This document shows, one piece after another, positions 26,018-35,488 of a stretch of DNA of 64,000 bases. A model generated the notes under the pieces. That model was not told where the DNA came from, did no database searches, and saw only the letters and a program-made list of their open reading frames with translations. How positions within the stretch are numbered: position 1 is the stretch's first letter; each line of letters opens with the position of its first letter. Position numbers and translations under genes: made by a program. This DNA is from Microvirga sp. VF16 (GTDB taxonomy: Bacteria; Pseudomonadota; Alphaproteobacteria; Rhizobiales; Beijerinckiaceae). The stretch covers positions 1,116,001 through 1,180,000 of the forward strand of contig NZ_CP069356.1 in NCBI RefSeq assembly GCF_016864375.1, written 5' to 3'.

Positions 26018-27313
26018 ATGCTCAGCGACAGGGACCGGATCTTCACCAACCTGTATGGGTTCCACGATTGGCGCCTTGCCGGTGCCCGGATGCGCGGCGA
26101 CTGGGATGGTACGGCATTTCTCCTGGCGCAAGGACGGGACTGGATCATTAATGAGACCAAGGAATCAGGGCTCCGTGGACGCGGAGGCGCAGGCTTTGCC
26201 ACTGGCATGAAATGGTCCTTTATGCCGAAGGTGTCCGATAGGCTCCCGAGCTATCTGGTCGTCAATGCCGACGAGTCCGAGCCGGGAACCTGCAAGGACC
26301 GGGAGATCATGCGCGGGGATCCCCACAAACTGGTGGAAGGCTGTCTGCTCGCGTCCTTCGCCATCGGCGCGCATGCCTGTTACATCTACATTCGAGGCGA
26401 GTTCATTGATGAGGCCCGTCATCTGCAGCGGGCCATTGACGAGGCCTACGAGGCCGGCCTGATCGGCCAAAACGCCTGCGGGTCCGGGTGGGACTTCGAT
26501 CTTTACCTGCACCGCGGTGCCGGTGCCTACATCGCCGGAGAAGAGACAGGTTTGCTCGAGAGCCTCGAAGGCAAGAAGGCGATGCCACGGATGAAGCCAC
26601 CGTTCCCGGCGGCGATCGGTCTGTACGGCTGCCCGACCACGGTGAACAATGTCGAGACCATTGCAGTGGTGCCGACCATCCTGCGGCGGGGAGCTGCTTG
26701 GTTCGCAGGCATTGGTCGGCCGAACAATGTAGGGACCAAGATCTACTCGATATCCGGTCATGTGAACCGGCCATGCAATGTCGAGGAGGCAATGAGCATC
26801 CCCTTGCGCGAACTGATCGACACCTATGCCGGCGGAGTCCGTGGAGGATGGGATAACCTACTTGCCGTTATCCCCGGCGGTGGCTCGATGCCGCTGTTGC
26901 CGAAGAGCATTTGCGATACGCTGCTGATGGACTTCGACGCCCTTCGAGATGTCAAGAGCGGTTTGGGTACCGCTGCTGTCGTTGTCATGGACAAGTCGAC
27001 GGACCTGATTGCGGCTATCGCCCGATTAAGTGCGTTCTTCAAGCACGAAAGCTGCGGCCAATGCACCCCCTGCCGCGAAGGAACAGGGTGGATCACGAGG
27101 GTCATGTATCGGATGGTGGAAGGCCGCGCCGATCCACACGAGATCGATCTGCTGGAGGAAGTGACCAAACAGATGGAAGGCCATACGATTTGTGCGTTCG
27201 GCGATGCTGCCGCTTGGCCCGTGCAGGGACTCATCCGCCATTTTCGCCCAATGATGCTTGAAAGAATGATATCTTATCAACGTGAGCACCAGCCAGCGCT
27301 CGCTGCGGAGTAG
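26018..27313 (+). CDS. nuoF: NuoF-like NADH dehydrogenase flavoprotein subunit (unlinked paralogue)
   Basis: 431-residue homologue of complex I subunit NuoF, which binds FMN, NADH and a [4Fe-4S] cluster. NADH/FMN motifs GLRGRGGAGFATG and NADESEPGTCKDREI; cluster ligands CGQCTPC and the later Cys in HTICAFGD. Length equals true NuoF. There are no other nuo genes here; instead pdhA-, ALS- and aldehyde dehydrogenase-like genes follow. It may be a second copy supplying complex I or part of a soluble NAD-linked enzyme (inference). ATG 26018 follows AAAGGGGAGAG. Confidence 0.88.
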   Translation: MLSDRDRIFTNLYGFHDWRLAGARMRGDWDGTAFLLAQGRDWIINETKESGLRGRGGAGFATGMKWSFMPKVSDRLPSYLVVNADESEPGTCKDREIMRGDPHKLVEGCLLASFAIGAHACYIYIRGEFIDEARHLQRAIDEAYEAGLIGQNACGSGWDFDLYLHRGAGAYIAGEETGLLESLEGKKAMPRMKPPFPAAIGLYGCPTTVNNVETIAVVPTILRRGAAWFAGIGRPNNVGTKIYSISGHVNRPCNVEEAMSIPLRELIDTYAGGVRGGWDNLLAVIPGGGSMPLLPKSICDTLLMDFDALRDVKSGLGTAAVVVMDKSTDLIAAIARLSAFFKHESCGQCTPCREGTGWITRVMYRMVEGRADPHEIDLLEEVTKQMEGHTICAFGDAAAWPVQGLIRHFRPMMLERMISYQREHQPALAAE

Positions 27314-27363
27314 TTCGACCATCCCTCCGGCCAGATAGCCCCATCCGACGTTTGGAGAACATC

Positions 27364-28353
27364 ATGGCACCCAAATCTAACAAGAAACAGGAGGTATTGA
27401 GCAAGGATCAGGAGACGCACGCGTACCGCGAGATGCTGCTGATCCGCCGTTTCGAGGAGAAGACCGGCCAGATGTATGGCATGGGCCTGATCCGCGGCTT
27501 CTGCCACCTCTACATCGGCCAGGAAGCCATTGTCGTCGGCATGCAGATGGCGACGAAGGACGGCGACCAGGTGATCACCGGCTATCGCGATCACGGACAC
27601 ATGCTCGCCTGCGGCATGGATCCGAAGGGCGTCATGGCTGAACTCACGGGCCGCCGTGCCGGCTTATCGAAAGGCAAGGGCGGCTCGATGCACATGTTCT
27701 CCAAGGAGAAGCATTTCTACGGCGGCCACGGCATCGTCGGCTCCCAGGTGTCGCTCGGTACGGGCATTGCGTTCGCGAACCACTACCGCGAGAACGGCAA
27801 TGTCTGCCTGACCTATTTCGGCGAGGGCGCAGCCAACCAGGGCCAGGTCTCCGAGAGCTTCAATATGGCGGCTGTGTGGAAGCTGCCCGTGGTCTACGTG
27901 ATTGAGAACAACCGCTACGCCATGGGTACGGAGATGAGCCGCGCCTCGGCCCAGACCGATTACTCGAAGCGGGGCGTGTCCTTCGGCATCCCCGGCGAGC
28001 AGGTGGACGGCATGGACGTCCGCGCTGTCTACGCCGCCGGCCAGCGGGCCATCGAGCATGCCCGCTCCGGCAAGGGCCCCTTTATCCTGGAGATGCTGGC
28101 TTACCGCTATCGCGGTCACTCGATGTCCGACCCGGCGAAATACCGCACAAGGGACGAGGTGGATCAGGTGCGCGAGGCACGCGATCCAATCGAGCAGGTC
28201 CGCCAGCGCCTTTTAACACGCTGGAAGCTGTCGGAAGACGAAGTGAAGGCCATCGACAGCCGGATTCGCGAGATCGTCAACGAGGCAGCTGAGTTCGCCA
28301 CGCAGGATCCGGAGCCCGATCCGTCCGAGCTCTATACCGATATCCTCAATTGA
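27364..28353 (+). CDS. pdhA: Pyruvate dehydrogenase E1 alpha subunit-like
   Basis: ThDP-dependent E1 alpha subunit, 329 residues. It has GFCHLYIGQEA, GYRDHGHMLACG and the ThDP/Mg motif (GEGAANQGQ to ENNRYAMGT), the phosphorylation-loop-like YRYRGHSMSDPAKYRTRDE in two parts, and a family-length C-terminus. The E1 beta and E2 genes normally adjacent are missing, so the subunit must pair with a partner elsewhere or be a paralogue. It begins 50 bases after the NuoF-like gene. Confidence 0.9.
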   Translation: MAPKSNKKQEVLSKDQETHAYREMLLIRRFEEKTGQMYGMGLIRGFCHLYIGQEAIVVGMQMATKDGDQVITGYRDHGHMLACGMDPKGVMAELTGRRAGLSKGKGGSMHMFSKEKHFYGGHGIVGSQVSLGTGIAFANHYRENGNVCLTYFGEGAANQGQVSESFNMAAVWKLPVVYVIENNRYAMGTEMSRASAQTDYSKRGVSFGIPGEQVDGMDVRAVYAAGQRAIEHARSGKGPFILEMLAYRYRGHSMSDPAKYRTRDEVDQVREARDPIEQVRQRLLTRWKLSEDEVKAIDSRIREIVNEAAEFATQDPEPDPSELYTDILN

Positions 28354-28502
28354 TCATCCTGAGAGTGGGTTGAGCTGCGTGATTTTGACTCCATTTGCAT
28401 CCGACTGGTCTCCTTTTGATGACCGGGAGCGAGGTCGTCGTTGATCGGGTTTTACCGCCGTCTGATACACCGACGCCATCGTGTCAGCTTGAGGAGTGTC
28501 CC

Positions 28503-30158
28503 ATGAACGGCGCAGAACTGCTTGTATCCGCTTTGGAGAACGAAGGCGTGGACCGGATCTTCGGAGTTCCCGGAGAAGAGAACCTCGACCTTGTCGAGGC
28601 GCTGCGGCAATCCTCCATCGAACTGGTGCTGACCCGCCACGAGCAGGCAGCCGCCTTCATGGCGGCGACGCATGGCCGGCTGACCGGTCAGCCGGGCGTC
28701 TGCCTGTCGACGCTCGGTCCGGGTGCGCTCAACCTCACGACCGGCGCGGCCTATGCCCTGCTCGGCGCCATGCCGATGGTCATGATCACGGGCCAGAAGG
28801 GCATCCTGAGCCGCAAACAGGCGCGCTTCCAGATCGTGGACATGGTCGCGACCATGACGCCGCTGACCAAGATGGCGCGCCAGATTGTCAGCCCAGCGAC
28901 GATCCCCACGGCTGTGCGGGAGGCCTTCCGGGTCGCCCAGCAGGAGCGGCCAGGGCCGGTGCTTCTCGAGCTGCCGGAGGACATTGCTGCCGATCCCGTT
29001 GCGGCGACTCCGCTACTGGTGCCCCCTCATCCGATCGATCCGCCTGTTGCTCCGCCGGAGGCCCTGGATCGGGCGGCCGAGCTGATCCTTAAGGCCGAGC
29101 GGCCGCTGGTGATGCTCGGCGCCGCCGCGAGCCGCCCGCGCCTGACGGAGGCGCTGTCGGACTTCGTGAAGCGTCTGCAGATCCCGTTCTTTAACACGCA
29201 GATGGGCAAGGGATCGGTGTCCGGCGGGTCCGGGTTGTACCTGGGCACCGCCGCCCTTTCGGAGCGCGATCACGTGCACCGGGCGATCGACCGCGCCGAT
29301 CTGATCGTCGCAATCGGCCACGACACGGTCGAAAAGCCGCCCTTCCTGATGGGCCCGAAGGGACCGACCGTCCTGCATGTGGGTTACCTGCCAGCGACGG
29401 TCGAGGAGGTCTTTTTCCCCCATGCCGAGGTAGTGGGCGACGTCGGGCCGAGCCTCGGGCTGCTGGCCGACCGTCTCGAAGGTCAGCTGCCCAACGCAGG
29501 CGCGCTGCTTGGCCTGCGAGAGGAGATCCTGGCCCGGATCGCCGATCGGGCGGAGGAGAGCCGCTATCCGCCGACCCCGCAGCGCATCGTGCACGACGTG
29601 CGGAAGGCGATGCCGGAGGACGGCATCGTCTGCCTCGACAACGGCATGTACAAGATCTGGTTCGCCCGCAACTATCGCACCCGGGTCGCCAACACGCTGC
29701 TGCTCGACAATGCGCTCGCCACCATGGGTGCCGGCCTGCCTTCGGCTATGATGGCGGCCCTGCTCTACCCCGAACGCCGCGTTCTCGCGGTCTGTGGGGA
29801 TGGCGGGTTCATGATGAACTCCCAGGAACTGGAAACGGCAGCGCGTCTTAAACTTAATCTGGTGGTGCTGATCCTGCAGGACAACGCCTATGGGATGATC
29901 CGCTGGAAGCAGGCCGTGGACGGCTATTCCGACTTTGGCCTGACCTTCGGCAATCCCGACTTTGTGGCCTACGCCAAGGCTTATGGCGTCAAGGGCAGCC
30001 GGGTGGAGGGCCCCGATGACCTCGCGCCGACGCTGGAGGCTGCCTTTGCCGATGGCGGCATTCAACTCGTTACCGTCCCGGTGGATTACTCGGAGAACAT
30101 GCGGGTTCTCGTCGAGGAGCTGCGTACCCAGGCCCAGAGTGGAGGCTCCAATGATTGA
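28503..30158 (+). CDS. Acetolactate synthase large-subunit-like ThDP enzyme
   Basis: ThDP-dependent enzyme of 551 residues with the three-domain acetolactate synthase plan. N-terminal domain has the ThDP-activating Glu in LTRHEQAAAFMA; C-terminal domain has the metal motif GDGGFMMNSQELETA and QDNAYGMIRWKQ. GAGG precedes ATG 28503. No small regulatory subunit (ilvN) follows; an aldehyde dehydrogenase overlaps the end by eight bases. It could be a catabolic acetolactate synthase or a 2-oxoacid decarboxylase/ligase that yields an aldehyde for the next enzyme (inference). Confidence 0.85.
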   Translation: MNGAELLVSALENEGVDRIFGVPGEENLDLVEALRQSSIELVLTRHEQAAAFMAATHGRLTGQPGVCLSTLGPGALNLTTGAAYALLGAMPMVMITGQKGILSRKQARFQIVDMVATMTPLTKMARQIVSPATIPTAVREAFRVAQQERPGPVLLELPEDIAADPVAATPLLVPPHPIDPPVAPPEALDRAAELILKAERPLVMLGAAASRPRLTEALSDFVKRLQIPFFNTQMGKGSVSGGSGLYLGTAALSERDHVHRAIDRADLIVAIGHDTVEKPPFLMGPKGPTVLHVGYLPATVEEVFFPHAEVVGDVGPSLGLLADRLEGQLPNAGALLGLREEILARIADRAEESRYPPTPQRIVHDVRKAMPEDGIVCLDNGMYKIWFARNYRTRVANTLLLDNALATMGAGLPSAMMAALLYPERRVLAVCGDGGFMMNSQELETAARLKLNLVVLILQDNAYGMIRWKQAVDGYSDFGLTFGNPDFVAYAKAYGVKGSRVEGPDDLAPTLEAAFADGGIQLVTVPVDYSENMRVLVEELRTQAQSGGSND

Positions 30159-31527
30159 AGTCGTCCAGGCCTTCGATCGGGCACCGATCACCCAACTCGA
30201 CAGCGATGAAGCAGGGGCGCTCGAGGACAAGATCACCACCGCCAGGCGGCTGTTCAAAGATCGAGGGGCATGGCTCAAACCCTACGAACGAATTGAGATC
30301 CTTCGCCGGCTTGCCGTGCTGATGGAGGGCAAGCGTGAGCACTTCGGGCATCAGATCGCTCGCGAGGGTGGCAAGCCTTTGACGGACGCGTTGGTCGAGG
30401 CCGACCGAGCCATCGACGGCGTAAGGAATGCGGCTGACATGCTGCGTGTCGCAGCCGGCCAGGAGATCCCGATGGGCCTGACGCGGGCGAGCATTGACCG
30501 CCGGGCCTTCACCATCCATGAGCCGATTGGCGTTGTGGCGGCCATTTCCGCCTTCAACCATCCCCTGAACCTGATCGTCCATCAGGTCGCTCCTGCGATT
30601 GCCACCGGTTGTCCAGTGATCGTCAAGCCGGCAACGGCAACGCCGCTGTGCTGCGTCGACTTCGTGACGCTTGTCCATGAGGCCGGGATGCCGGCCGGCT
30701 GGGTTCAGACCTTTCTGCCGGAGACCAGTGAGCTCGCCGAGGCACTCGCAACCGATCCTCGGATTGCATTCTTGAGCTTCATTGGCTCAAGTCGGGTCGG
30801 CTGGTATCTGCGCTCGAAGCTGGCGCCGGGGGCCCGCTGTGCCCTGGAACACGGCGGCGTCGCCCCTGCGATCATCGACCGAACTGCGGATCTTGACCGG
30901 ATCGTCGAGCCCTTGGCGAAGGGTGGTTACTATCATGCCGGCCAGGTCTGCGTGTCGACTCAGCGCATCTTTGTGCACGCGGACCTTGAGAGCGCATTCA
31001 TCGACCGCTTTGCCGCACGCGTGGAAGCTCTCAAAGTTGGCGATCCGACCCTGCCCGAGACTGAGGTCGGCCCGCTTATTGCGCCTCGCGAGGCTGATCG
31101 GGTCTCGTCCTGGATTGAGGAGGCTGTGTCGAGCGGGGCCCGCCTGATCGGCGGGGGACGTCTCAGCCACACCACGCTGCGTCCATCGATCCTGATCAAT
31201 CCGCCCCGGGAGGCCAAGGTCTCGACGCTCGAGGTCTTTGGCCCGACAACCTGCATCTACCCATTCACGCAGCTCGACGAGGCGATCACCGCTGCCAATT
31301 CGCTGCCGGTGGCGTTCCAGGCGAGCATCTTCACCGAGAACCTGCGAACCGCCCTCGACGCAGCCGAGCGGGTCGACGCTGCGGCTGTGATGATCAACGA
31401 TCACACAGCCTTTCGGACGGACTGGATGCCGTTCGCGGGACGGCACGTGTCCGGGCATGGCGTCGGCGGAATTCCCTGGACGATGAAGGAAATGACCGCG
31501 GAGAAGATGATCGTCTTTAGAACGTAA
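30151..31527 (+). CDS. Aldehyde dehydrogenase family protein
   Basis: NAD(P)-dependent aldehyde dehydrogenase, 458 residues. Motifs: PIGVVAAISAFNHPLNLIVH (cofactor-binding), FIGSSRVGWYL, ALEHGGVAPAII around the general-base Glu, and catalytic Cys in YYHAGQVCVSTQRIF. EVFGPTTCIYPF and the PFAGRHVSGHG ending fit the family. The ATG at 30151 overlaps the ThDP enzyme stop by eight bases, so the two are translationally coupled and probably work in sequence. Substrate unknown. Confidence 0.9.
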   Translation: MIEVVQAFDRAPITQLDSDEAGALEDKITTARRLFKDRGAWLKPYERIEILRRLAVLMEGKREHFGHQIAREGGKPLTDALVEADRAIDGVRNAADMLRVAAGQEIPMGLTRASIDRRAFTIHEPIGVVAAISAFNHPLNLIVHQVAPAIATGCPVIVKPATATPLCCVDFVTLVHEAGMPAGWVQTFLPETSELAEALATDPRIAFLSFIGSSRVGWYLRSKLAPGARCALEHGGVAPAIIDRTADLDRIVEPLAKGGYYHAGQVCVSTQRIFVHADLESAFIDRFAARVEALKVGDPTLPETEVGPLIAPREADRVSSWIEEAVSSGARLIGGGRLSHTTLRPSILINPPREAKVSTLEVFGPTTCIYPFTQLDEAITAANSLPVAFQASIFTENLRTALDAAERVDAAAVMINDHTAFRTDWMPFAGRHVSGHGVGGIPWTMKEMTAEKMIVFRT

Positions 31528-31707
31528 ACGGAGCGACGCCGCCTCCACCGGCTCTACCGGCCGACATTGCCAAGCCATTTGAGCCCAAACTACTTCACGT
31601 CCCTTCATGCGCCTCAGCCCAAGAACTGGGCGGCTTGCTTCGCATTCCGATGAAGAATTCGGAATACAGACAAGCTCCTCGGTGCCAGCCGTGATATTTG
31701 GCAGGCC

Positions 31708-31769
31708 AATGGTACATCCATCTGGCTTGTTCTTGGGTCTGTTTCATCGCCCGATCCGCAGACAGGATC
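31708..31769 (+). promoter_or_regulatory. Conserved upstream element, copy before dctA
   Basis: GTACA (31712-31716), 13 bases, TTCTTGG (31730-31736), 28 bases, GGATC (31765-31769); 42 bases before ATG 31812. Same geometry as the other copies. It shows that DctA has its own upstream control signal, not just readthrough from the aldehyde dehydrogenase gene. Confidence 0.65.
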
Positions 31770-31811
31770 ACCTCATGCCGATCTCAACCCCGGCAGAAAT
31801 GAGGACGTGCA

Positions 31812-33213
31812 ATGAAAACAGCAACTCCAACGACGACGGCCTTGGCGCTCCACCGTCAAGGCCGCTGGTATCAACATCTCTATGTCCAGGTCCTGGGCGC
31901 CATCCTGGCAGGCGTCCTCCTGGGGCCATTTCTACCCTTCCCTCGGCGAAGCGATGAAGCCCCTGGGTGATGCTTTCATCAAGATGCTCATCGCGCCCAT
32001 CATCTTTTTCACCATCGTGCATGGCATCGCCAGCATGAAAGACATGAGGAAGGTCGGCCGGGTCGGTTTAAAGGCCCTCATCTATTTCGAGGTCGTGACA
32101 ACCCTTGCCCTCATTATCGGATTGGTCGTCGTCAACCTCTGGCAGCCGGGCGTCGGGGTCAATGTCGATCTTTCCCGGATCGACACCTCGGCCATCGCAA
32201 GCTTTACCGAAAAAGCGAAAGACCAAAGTACGGTCGCGTTCCTGATGGAAATCATCCTCGCGACCGTTGTCGGCGCGTTCGCGAACGGAGAAATCCTTCA
32301 GGTTCTCTTCGTCGCACTCTTGTTTGCGTTCGGGTTGCAAGCCCTCGGCACGCGTGGCGAACCGGTGCTGCACCTCATCGACACCCTCGGGCAAATCTTC
32401 TTTCGCATCGTCGGTATCATCATGAAGCTCGCTCCGGTCGGCGCCTTCGGTGCAATGGCGTTCACGATCGGCAAGTATGGCGTCGGAACCCTCCTGTCGC
32501 TCGGCAACTTCATGCTGGCGTTCTACACAACCTGTCTGCTGTTTGTCTTTGTCACGTTGGGCAGCATCGCAGCATTGTGCGGCTTCTCGATCTTCAAGTT
32601 TATCCGCTATATCAAGGAAGAGTTGTTGATCGTCCTCGGGACGTCGTCCTCGGAGTCGGTGCTGCCGCGTATGATAGCGAAGATGGAGAAACTCGGTTGC
32701 GGGCCCTCCGTTGTCGGACTGGTGATCCCCACCGGGTACTCGTTCAACCTTGATGGAACCTGCATCTATCTGACCATGGCGGCCGTGTTCCTGGCACAGG
32801 CGACCAACACCGACCTAACCCTGTCCCAAGAGATTGGGATCATCGCCGTTCTTCTGCTCACGTCGAAGGGAGCAGCTGGCGTGACCGGCTCTGGCTTCAT
32901 CGTGCTGGCGGCGACGCTGGCTTCGGTCGGCACGATTCCGGTCACGAGTATCGCTCTGATCCTTGGGATCGACCGCTTCATGTCTGAGGCGCGGGCGCTC
33001 ACCAACCTGATCGGCAATGGCTTGGCAACCGTCGTTGTTGCCAAATGGGAAGGCGCTCTCGATGAGAAACAACTGCACCGCTCGCTCAACCAGGAGAGTG
33101 ATCCCGAAGCATTTGATCCAAAGACGATGACGGTGGCCGATGATCTTGCGAAGGGCGACTTCCTCCAGCAGCATCGTCACCTCAAAGCAGTGGGAACGCG
33201 TGCGCCTGTCTAG
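31812..33213 (+). pseudogene. dctA: C4-dicarboxylate/proton symporter DctA, frameshifted near the N-terminus
   Basis: Homologue of the DctA/GltP family that takes up succinate, fumarate and malate. Translation from ATG 31812 gives the expected start (RWYQHLYVQVLGAILAGVLLG), then loses frame. The rest, HFYPSLGEAMKPLGDAFIK onward, is in the next frame to 33213. GGGG at 31922-31925 has one G too many (GGC CAT expected), and the 1402-base span exceeds a multiple of three by one. The core is otherwise intact: TSSSESVLPRM, PTGYSFNLDGT and GIDRFMSEARALTN. Inactivation, phase variation or a homopolymer sequencing error are all possible. Confidence 0.85.
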
Positions 33214-33253
33214 GCCGTGTGGCCAGGCGGTGAACTCACACCCAAGTGGACCC

Positions 33254-33290
33254 GCGGCGGCGATGTGCACTCATCGCCGCCGCTGGTTCT
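33254..33290 (+). terminator. Strong hairpin after dctA
   Basis: GCGGCGGCGATG, six-base loop, CATCGCCGCCGC: a perfect 12-base stem, followed by TGGTTCTTAA. It lies between dctA and the convergent GST remnant and probably ends the dctA transcript. Confidence 0.65.
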
Positions 33291-33314
33291 TAAGCATGGC
33301 TCGTGATGTAACGC

Positions 33315-33959
33315 TTACCGCTCCCACCCCTCATCAGATGGAAATCGCTTCGCCCAGAATTCTTTGAGACGGGGATCGGCATCGACCTGTCGGACGATTT
33401 CGGCCATCTTGGGCGCACTCTTGTAAAAGCGCGAGCGCCAGGGAGCGAAGCGCGAGATCACCGTGACATAGAGATCCAGCACCGAGAGTTCGTCGCCGAG
33501 GATGTAGCGGCCAGGTGTGATCTGTTCGTCCATCATGTGCCAACAGGCGGCAATGCGGTCATGAATGCGATCAATGATCGCCGGCGCATCTTCTTTGCTG
33601 GCAGCGATGCGCATGGCGTCGTCCTTAATCCAGGCAAACGCGTAGATAGCCGCCGACACGTAGGCCATCCAGCGTAGATATTGTGCGCGCTTGGGGTCGT
33701 TGAGCCCTGGCGCCAGCCGTCCCTGTGGATAGAGATCGGCGAGATAGATCAGGATCGCAGCACTTTCGGTGATGACCTCGCCGGACGGCAGCATCAGCGC
33801 CGGGACTTGGCGCAGCGGATTGACCGTCTCGACCAGCTTGCGCGCCGCTTCATCCTCCTAAGTGACCGCCTCAATCACCTCGTAAGGAACTCCGAGCAGA
33901 GTCAGCGTGGCCTCGATCGGAACTGAGCCCGATCCGACCGCGCCGAATATCTTGAGCAT
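33315..33959 (-). pseudogene. Glutathione S-transferase with a premature stop
   Basis: Reading from ATG 33959 gives a GST thioredoxin-like domain (MLKIFGAVGSGSVPIEATL) up to residue 33, then an in-frame TAG (33858-33860), then EDEAARKLVETVNPLRQVPA and MLPSGEVITESAAILIYLAD without any frame change. The helical C-terminal domain is complete (ITPGRYILGDELSVLDLY). Only the single nonsense codon breaks a 214-residue GST. Translation could restart at an internal Met, but the glutathione-binding half would be lost. Confidence 0.85.
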
Positions 33960-34212
33960 GCGTGCCTCCCGGCCAATTCTTGGGGATCGGATCGCCCTGG
34001 ATGTAGGTGAGATCCTGATTGCACTGGGTTTTATAGCTGCTCCGATCACGAGTCTACGGGGCTCGATCGTCGACCCGTCTCCTGAATCTGCCCGCCTGCA
34101 GCGGATCGCAACGCCACCTTTGGCATGCCAATTCGGAGGATGTGATCGTCCCCGCTGCTGCCCGTCACTCTGAAAGTTCTCCGAGCGCCGACGGTGGGGA
34201 GCGATCAACGTC

Positions 34213-34274
34213 AATGGTGCAGTCTTTTCGGTCGGTCTCGGTCCTGTTTTGCCGCCCAGGACAGCTGCAAGATC
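34213..34274 (+). promoter_or_regulatory. Conserved upstream element, copy before gene 34353
   Basis: GTGCA (34217-34221), 13 bases, GTCTCGG (34235-34241), 28 bases, AGATC (34270-34274). Two substitutions in the middle block, spacing fully kept. The start codon follows 78 bases later. Confidence 0.55.
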
Positions 34275-34352
34275 GCCTCAGGCTCGATCGGCTCTCGCTG
34301 ATTGCAACCTCCCTCAGGCGCCGGCTGTGGACCGGCTTTCATGGAGTGTCGC

Positions 34353-34616
34353 ATGTTTAGGAAGATTGCTTTGACCCTGCCTCTTCTTCTTCTCCCGAGC
34401 ATCGCCCTAGCCGAAATGGGTGGTAAGACAGATCGCGACCGTGTCAACCGCGAGGTTGAGGCCATGATGCGGGATGGCCGCTGGGAGCGCGCCATTGCGG
34501 AGGGTCGAGCCAACAAGCAAGCCTTCGAGGCGCTGCGCCAGGCTGAAGACCGGATGCGGCCGCCCGCTACCGAATACACGGCGTCGCGGCCTGCTCGCCG
34601 ATCTGCCGGTCACTGA
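34353..34616 (+). CDS. Small periplasmic protein
   Basis: 87 residues. A clear signal peptide (MFRKIALTLPLLLLPSIALA) is followed by a charged helical domain (TDRDRVNREVEAMMRDGRWERAI) and a basic, proline-containing tail. The fold is not recognised. The alternative ATG at 34341 adds four residues before the signal. It is preceded by the conserved upstream element. Confidence 0.65.
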   Translation: MFRKIALTLPLLLLPSIALAEMGGKTDRDRVNREVEAMMRDGRWERAIAEGRANKQAFEALRQAEDRMRPPATEYTASRPARRSAGH

Positions 34617-34745
34617 GTCATGTCATACGGGAAGCAGCCTCTGTTGAACCAAACGGCCCTGGGAGGGAAACGCCAGGGCCGACCCGGATTGTACGCAGCG
34701 GCAGATTAACTCGGACAAACCTAGTACGCGTTTTTGCACTTGCGT

Positions 34746-34780
34746 CGATAAACACGGACGAATATGGTCCGTGTTTATCG
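34746..34780 (+). promoter_or_regulatory. 35-base palindromic operator before the Rrf2 gene
   Basis: CGATAAACACGGAC (34746-34759) and its exact complement (34767-34780) flank seven bases. It lies 37 bases before the Rrf2 start at 34818, an ideal position for autoregulation. No second copy was seen in the window. Confidence 0.75.
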
Positions 34781-34817
34781 CAACTCCGATTGCTGGCAGA
34801 CGCAACATACCGATATC

Positions 34818-35357
34818 ATGGCACACCTGACCGTCAGCGTTGAGTATGGCATCCATTGCCTCCTGTGGCTTGTCGACTCTGATGCAGCCCTCAGCAGCCG
34901 GGATCTCGCCGAGCTGCAGGGCATCTCGCCCGGTTTCCTCGCCAAGATCTTTCCCAAGCTCGAAAAGGCGGGGATCGTCACGGCCAGCGAAGGCGCACGG
35001 GGAGGCTACTGCCTCGCACGTCCGGCCCAGGACATCACCTTCCTTGAGATCGTCGACGCGATTGAAGGCGACAAGCCTCTTTTCGATTGTCAGCAGATCA
35101 GGGGCCGCTGCGCCGTGTTCAAGGGCAAGCCGCCGGCATGGTCGAGCAACGGTGTCTGCGCCGTCCATGCGGTCATGCTGCAGGCCGAGAAGGCGATGCG
35201 AGACACACTGGCCTCCCAATCGCTGGCCGACGTGCATGCAGCACTCGGACGCAAAGCCCCATCAGGTTTTCTCGGCCAGGTTCAAGACTGGATGTCGGAC
35301 CGCCTCGATGCCCGTCGCCCCGGTCGCATCCGCCGATCCAAAGAGCCGCCGGGTTGA
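34818..35357 (+). CDS. Rrf2-family transcriptional regulator
   Basis: Rrf2 (IscR/NsrR-type) regulator of 179 residues. N-terminal winged helix: HLTVSVEYGIHCLLWL, SSRDLAELQGISPGFLAKIF and SEGARGGYCLARP. Three cysteines follow in FDCQQIRGRCAVF and NGVCAVH, the place where Fe-S-binding relatives hold their cluster; the spacing (C-x6-C-x15-C) is wider than in NsrR or IscR. A redox or nitric-oxide signal is plausible (inference). ATG 34818 was preferred to 34764, which lies inside the palindromic operator. The NDH-2-like gene downstream may be its target. Confidence 0.88.
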   Translation: MAHLTVSVEYGIHCLLWLVDSDAALSSRDLAELQGISPGFLAKIFPKLEKAGIVTASEGARGGYCLARPAQDITFLEIVDAIEGDKPLFDCQQIRGRCAVFKGKPPAWSSNGVCAVHAVMLQAEKAMRDTLASQSLADVHAALGRKAPSGFLGQVQDWMSDRLDARRPGRIRRSKEPPG

Positions 35358-35398
35358 TCCTGCGGCGGTCAGCCGCCCTCACCTCAAACATCTAGAAT

Positions 35399-35428
35399 TT
35401 CTCGGCACCTTGCCGGACCTGCCGAGAA
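35399..35428 (+). repeat. Inverted repeat between Rrf2 and NDH-2-like genes
   Basis: TTCTCGGC (35399-35406) and GCCGAGAA (35421-35428), with 14 bases between. It lies 40 bases after the Rrf2 stop and 60 before the next start, so it could be a terminator or a second operator. Confidence 0.45.
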
Positions 35429-35488
35429 CCCGTTGGGCATCAGCTTGACGGAATGGCTTCACACGTCCGGCTGAGACAGAGAAGTATC

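Noticed and set aside
28395..28502. Earlier in-frame start for the ALS-like gene
   Set aside because: The added 36 residues are not conserved in the family, and a GAGG site precedes ATG 28503.
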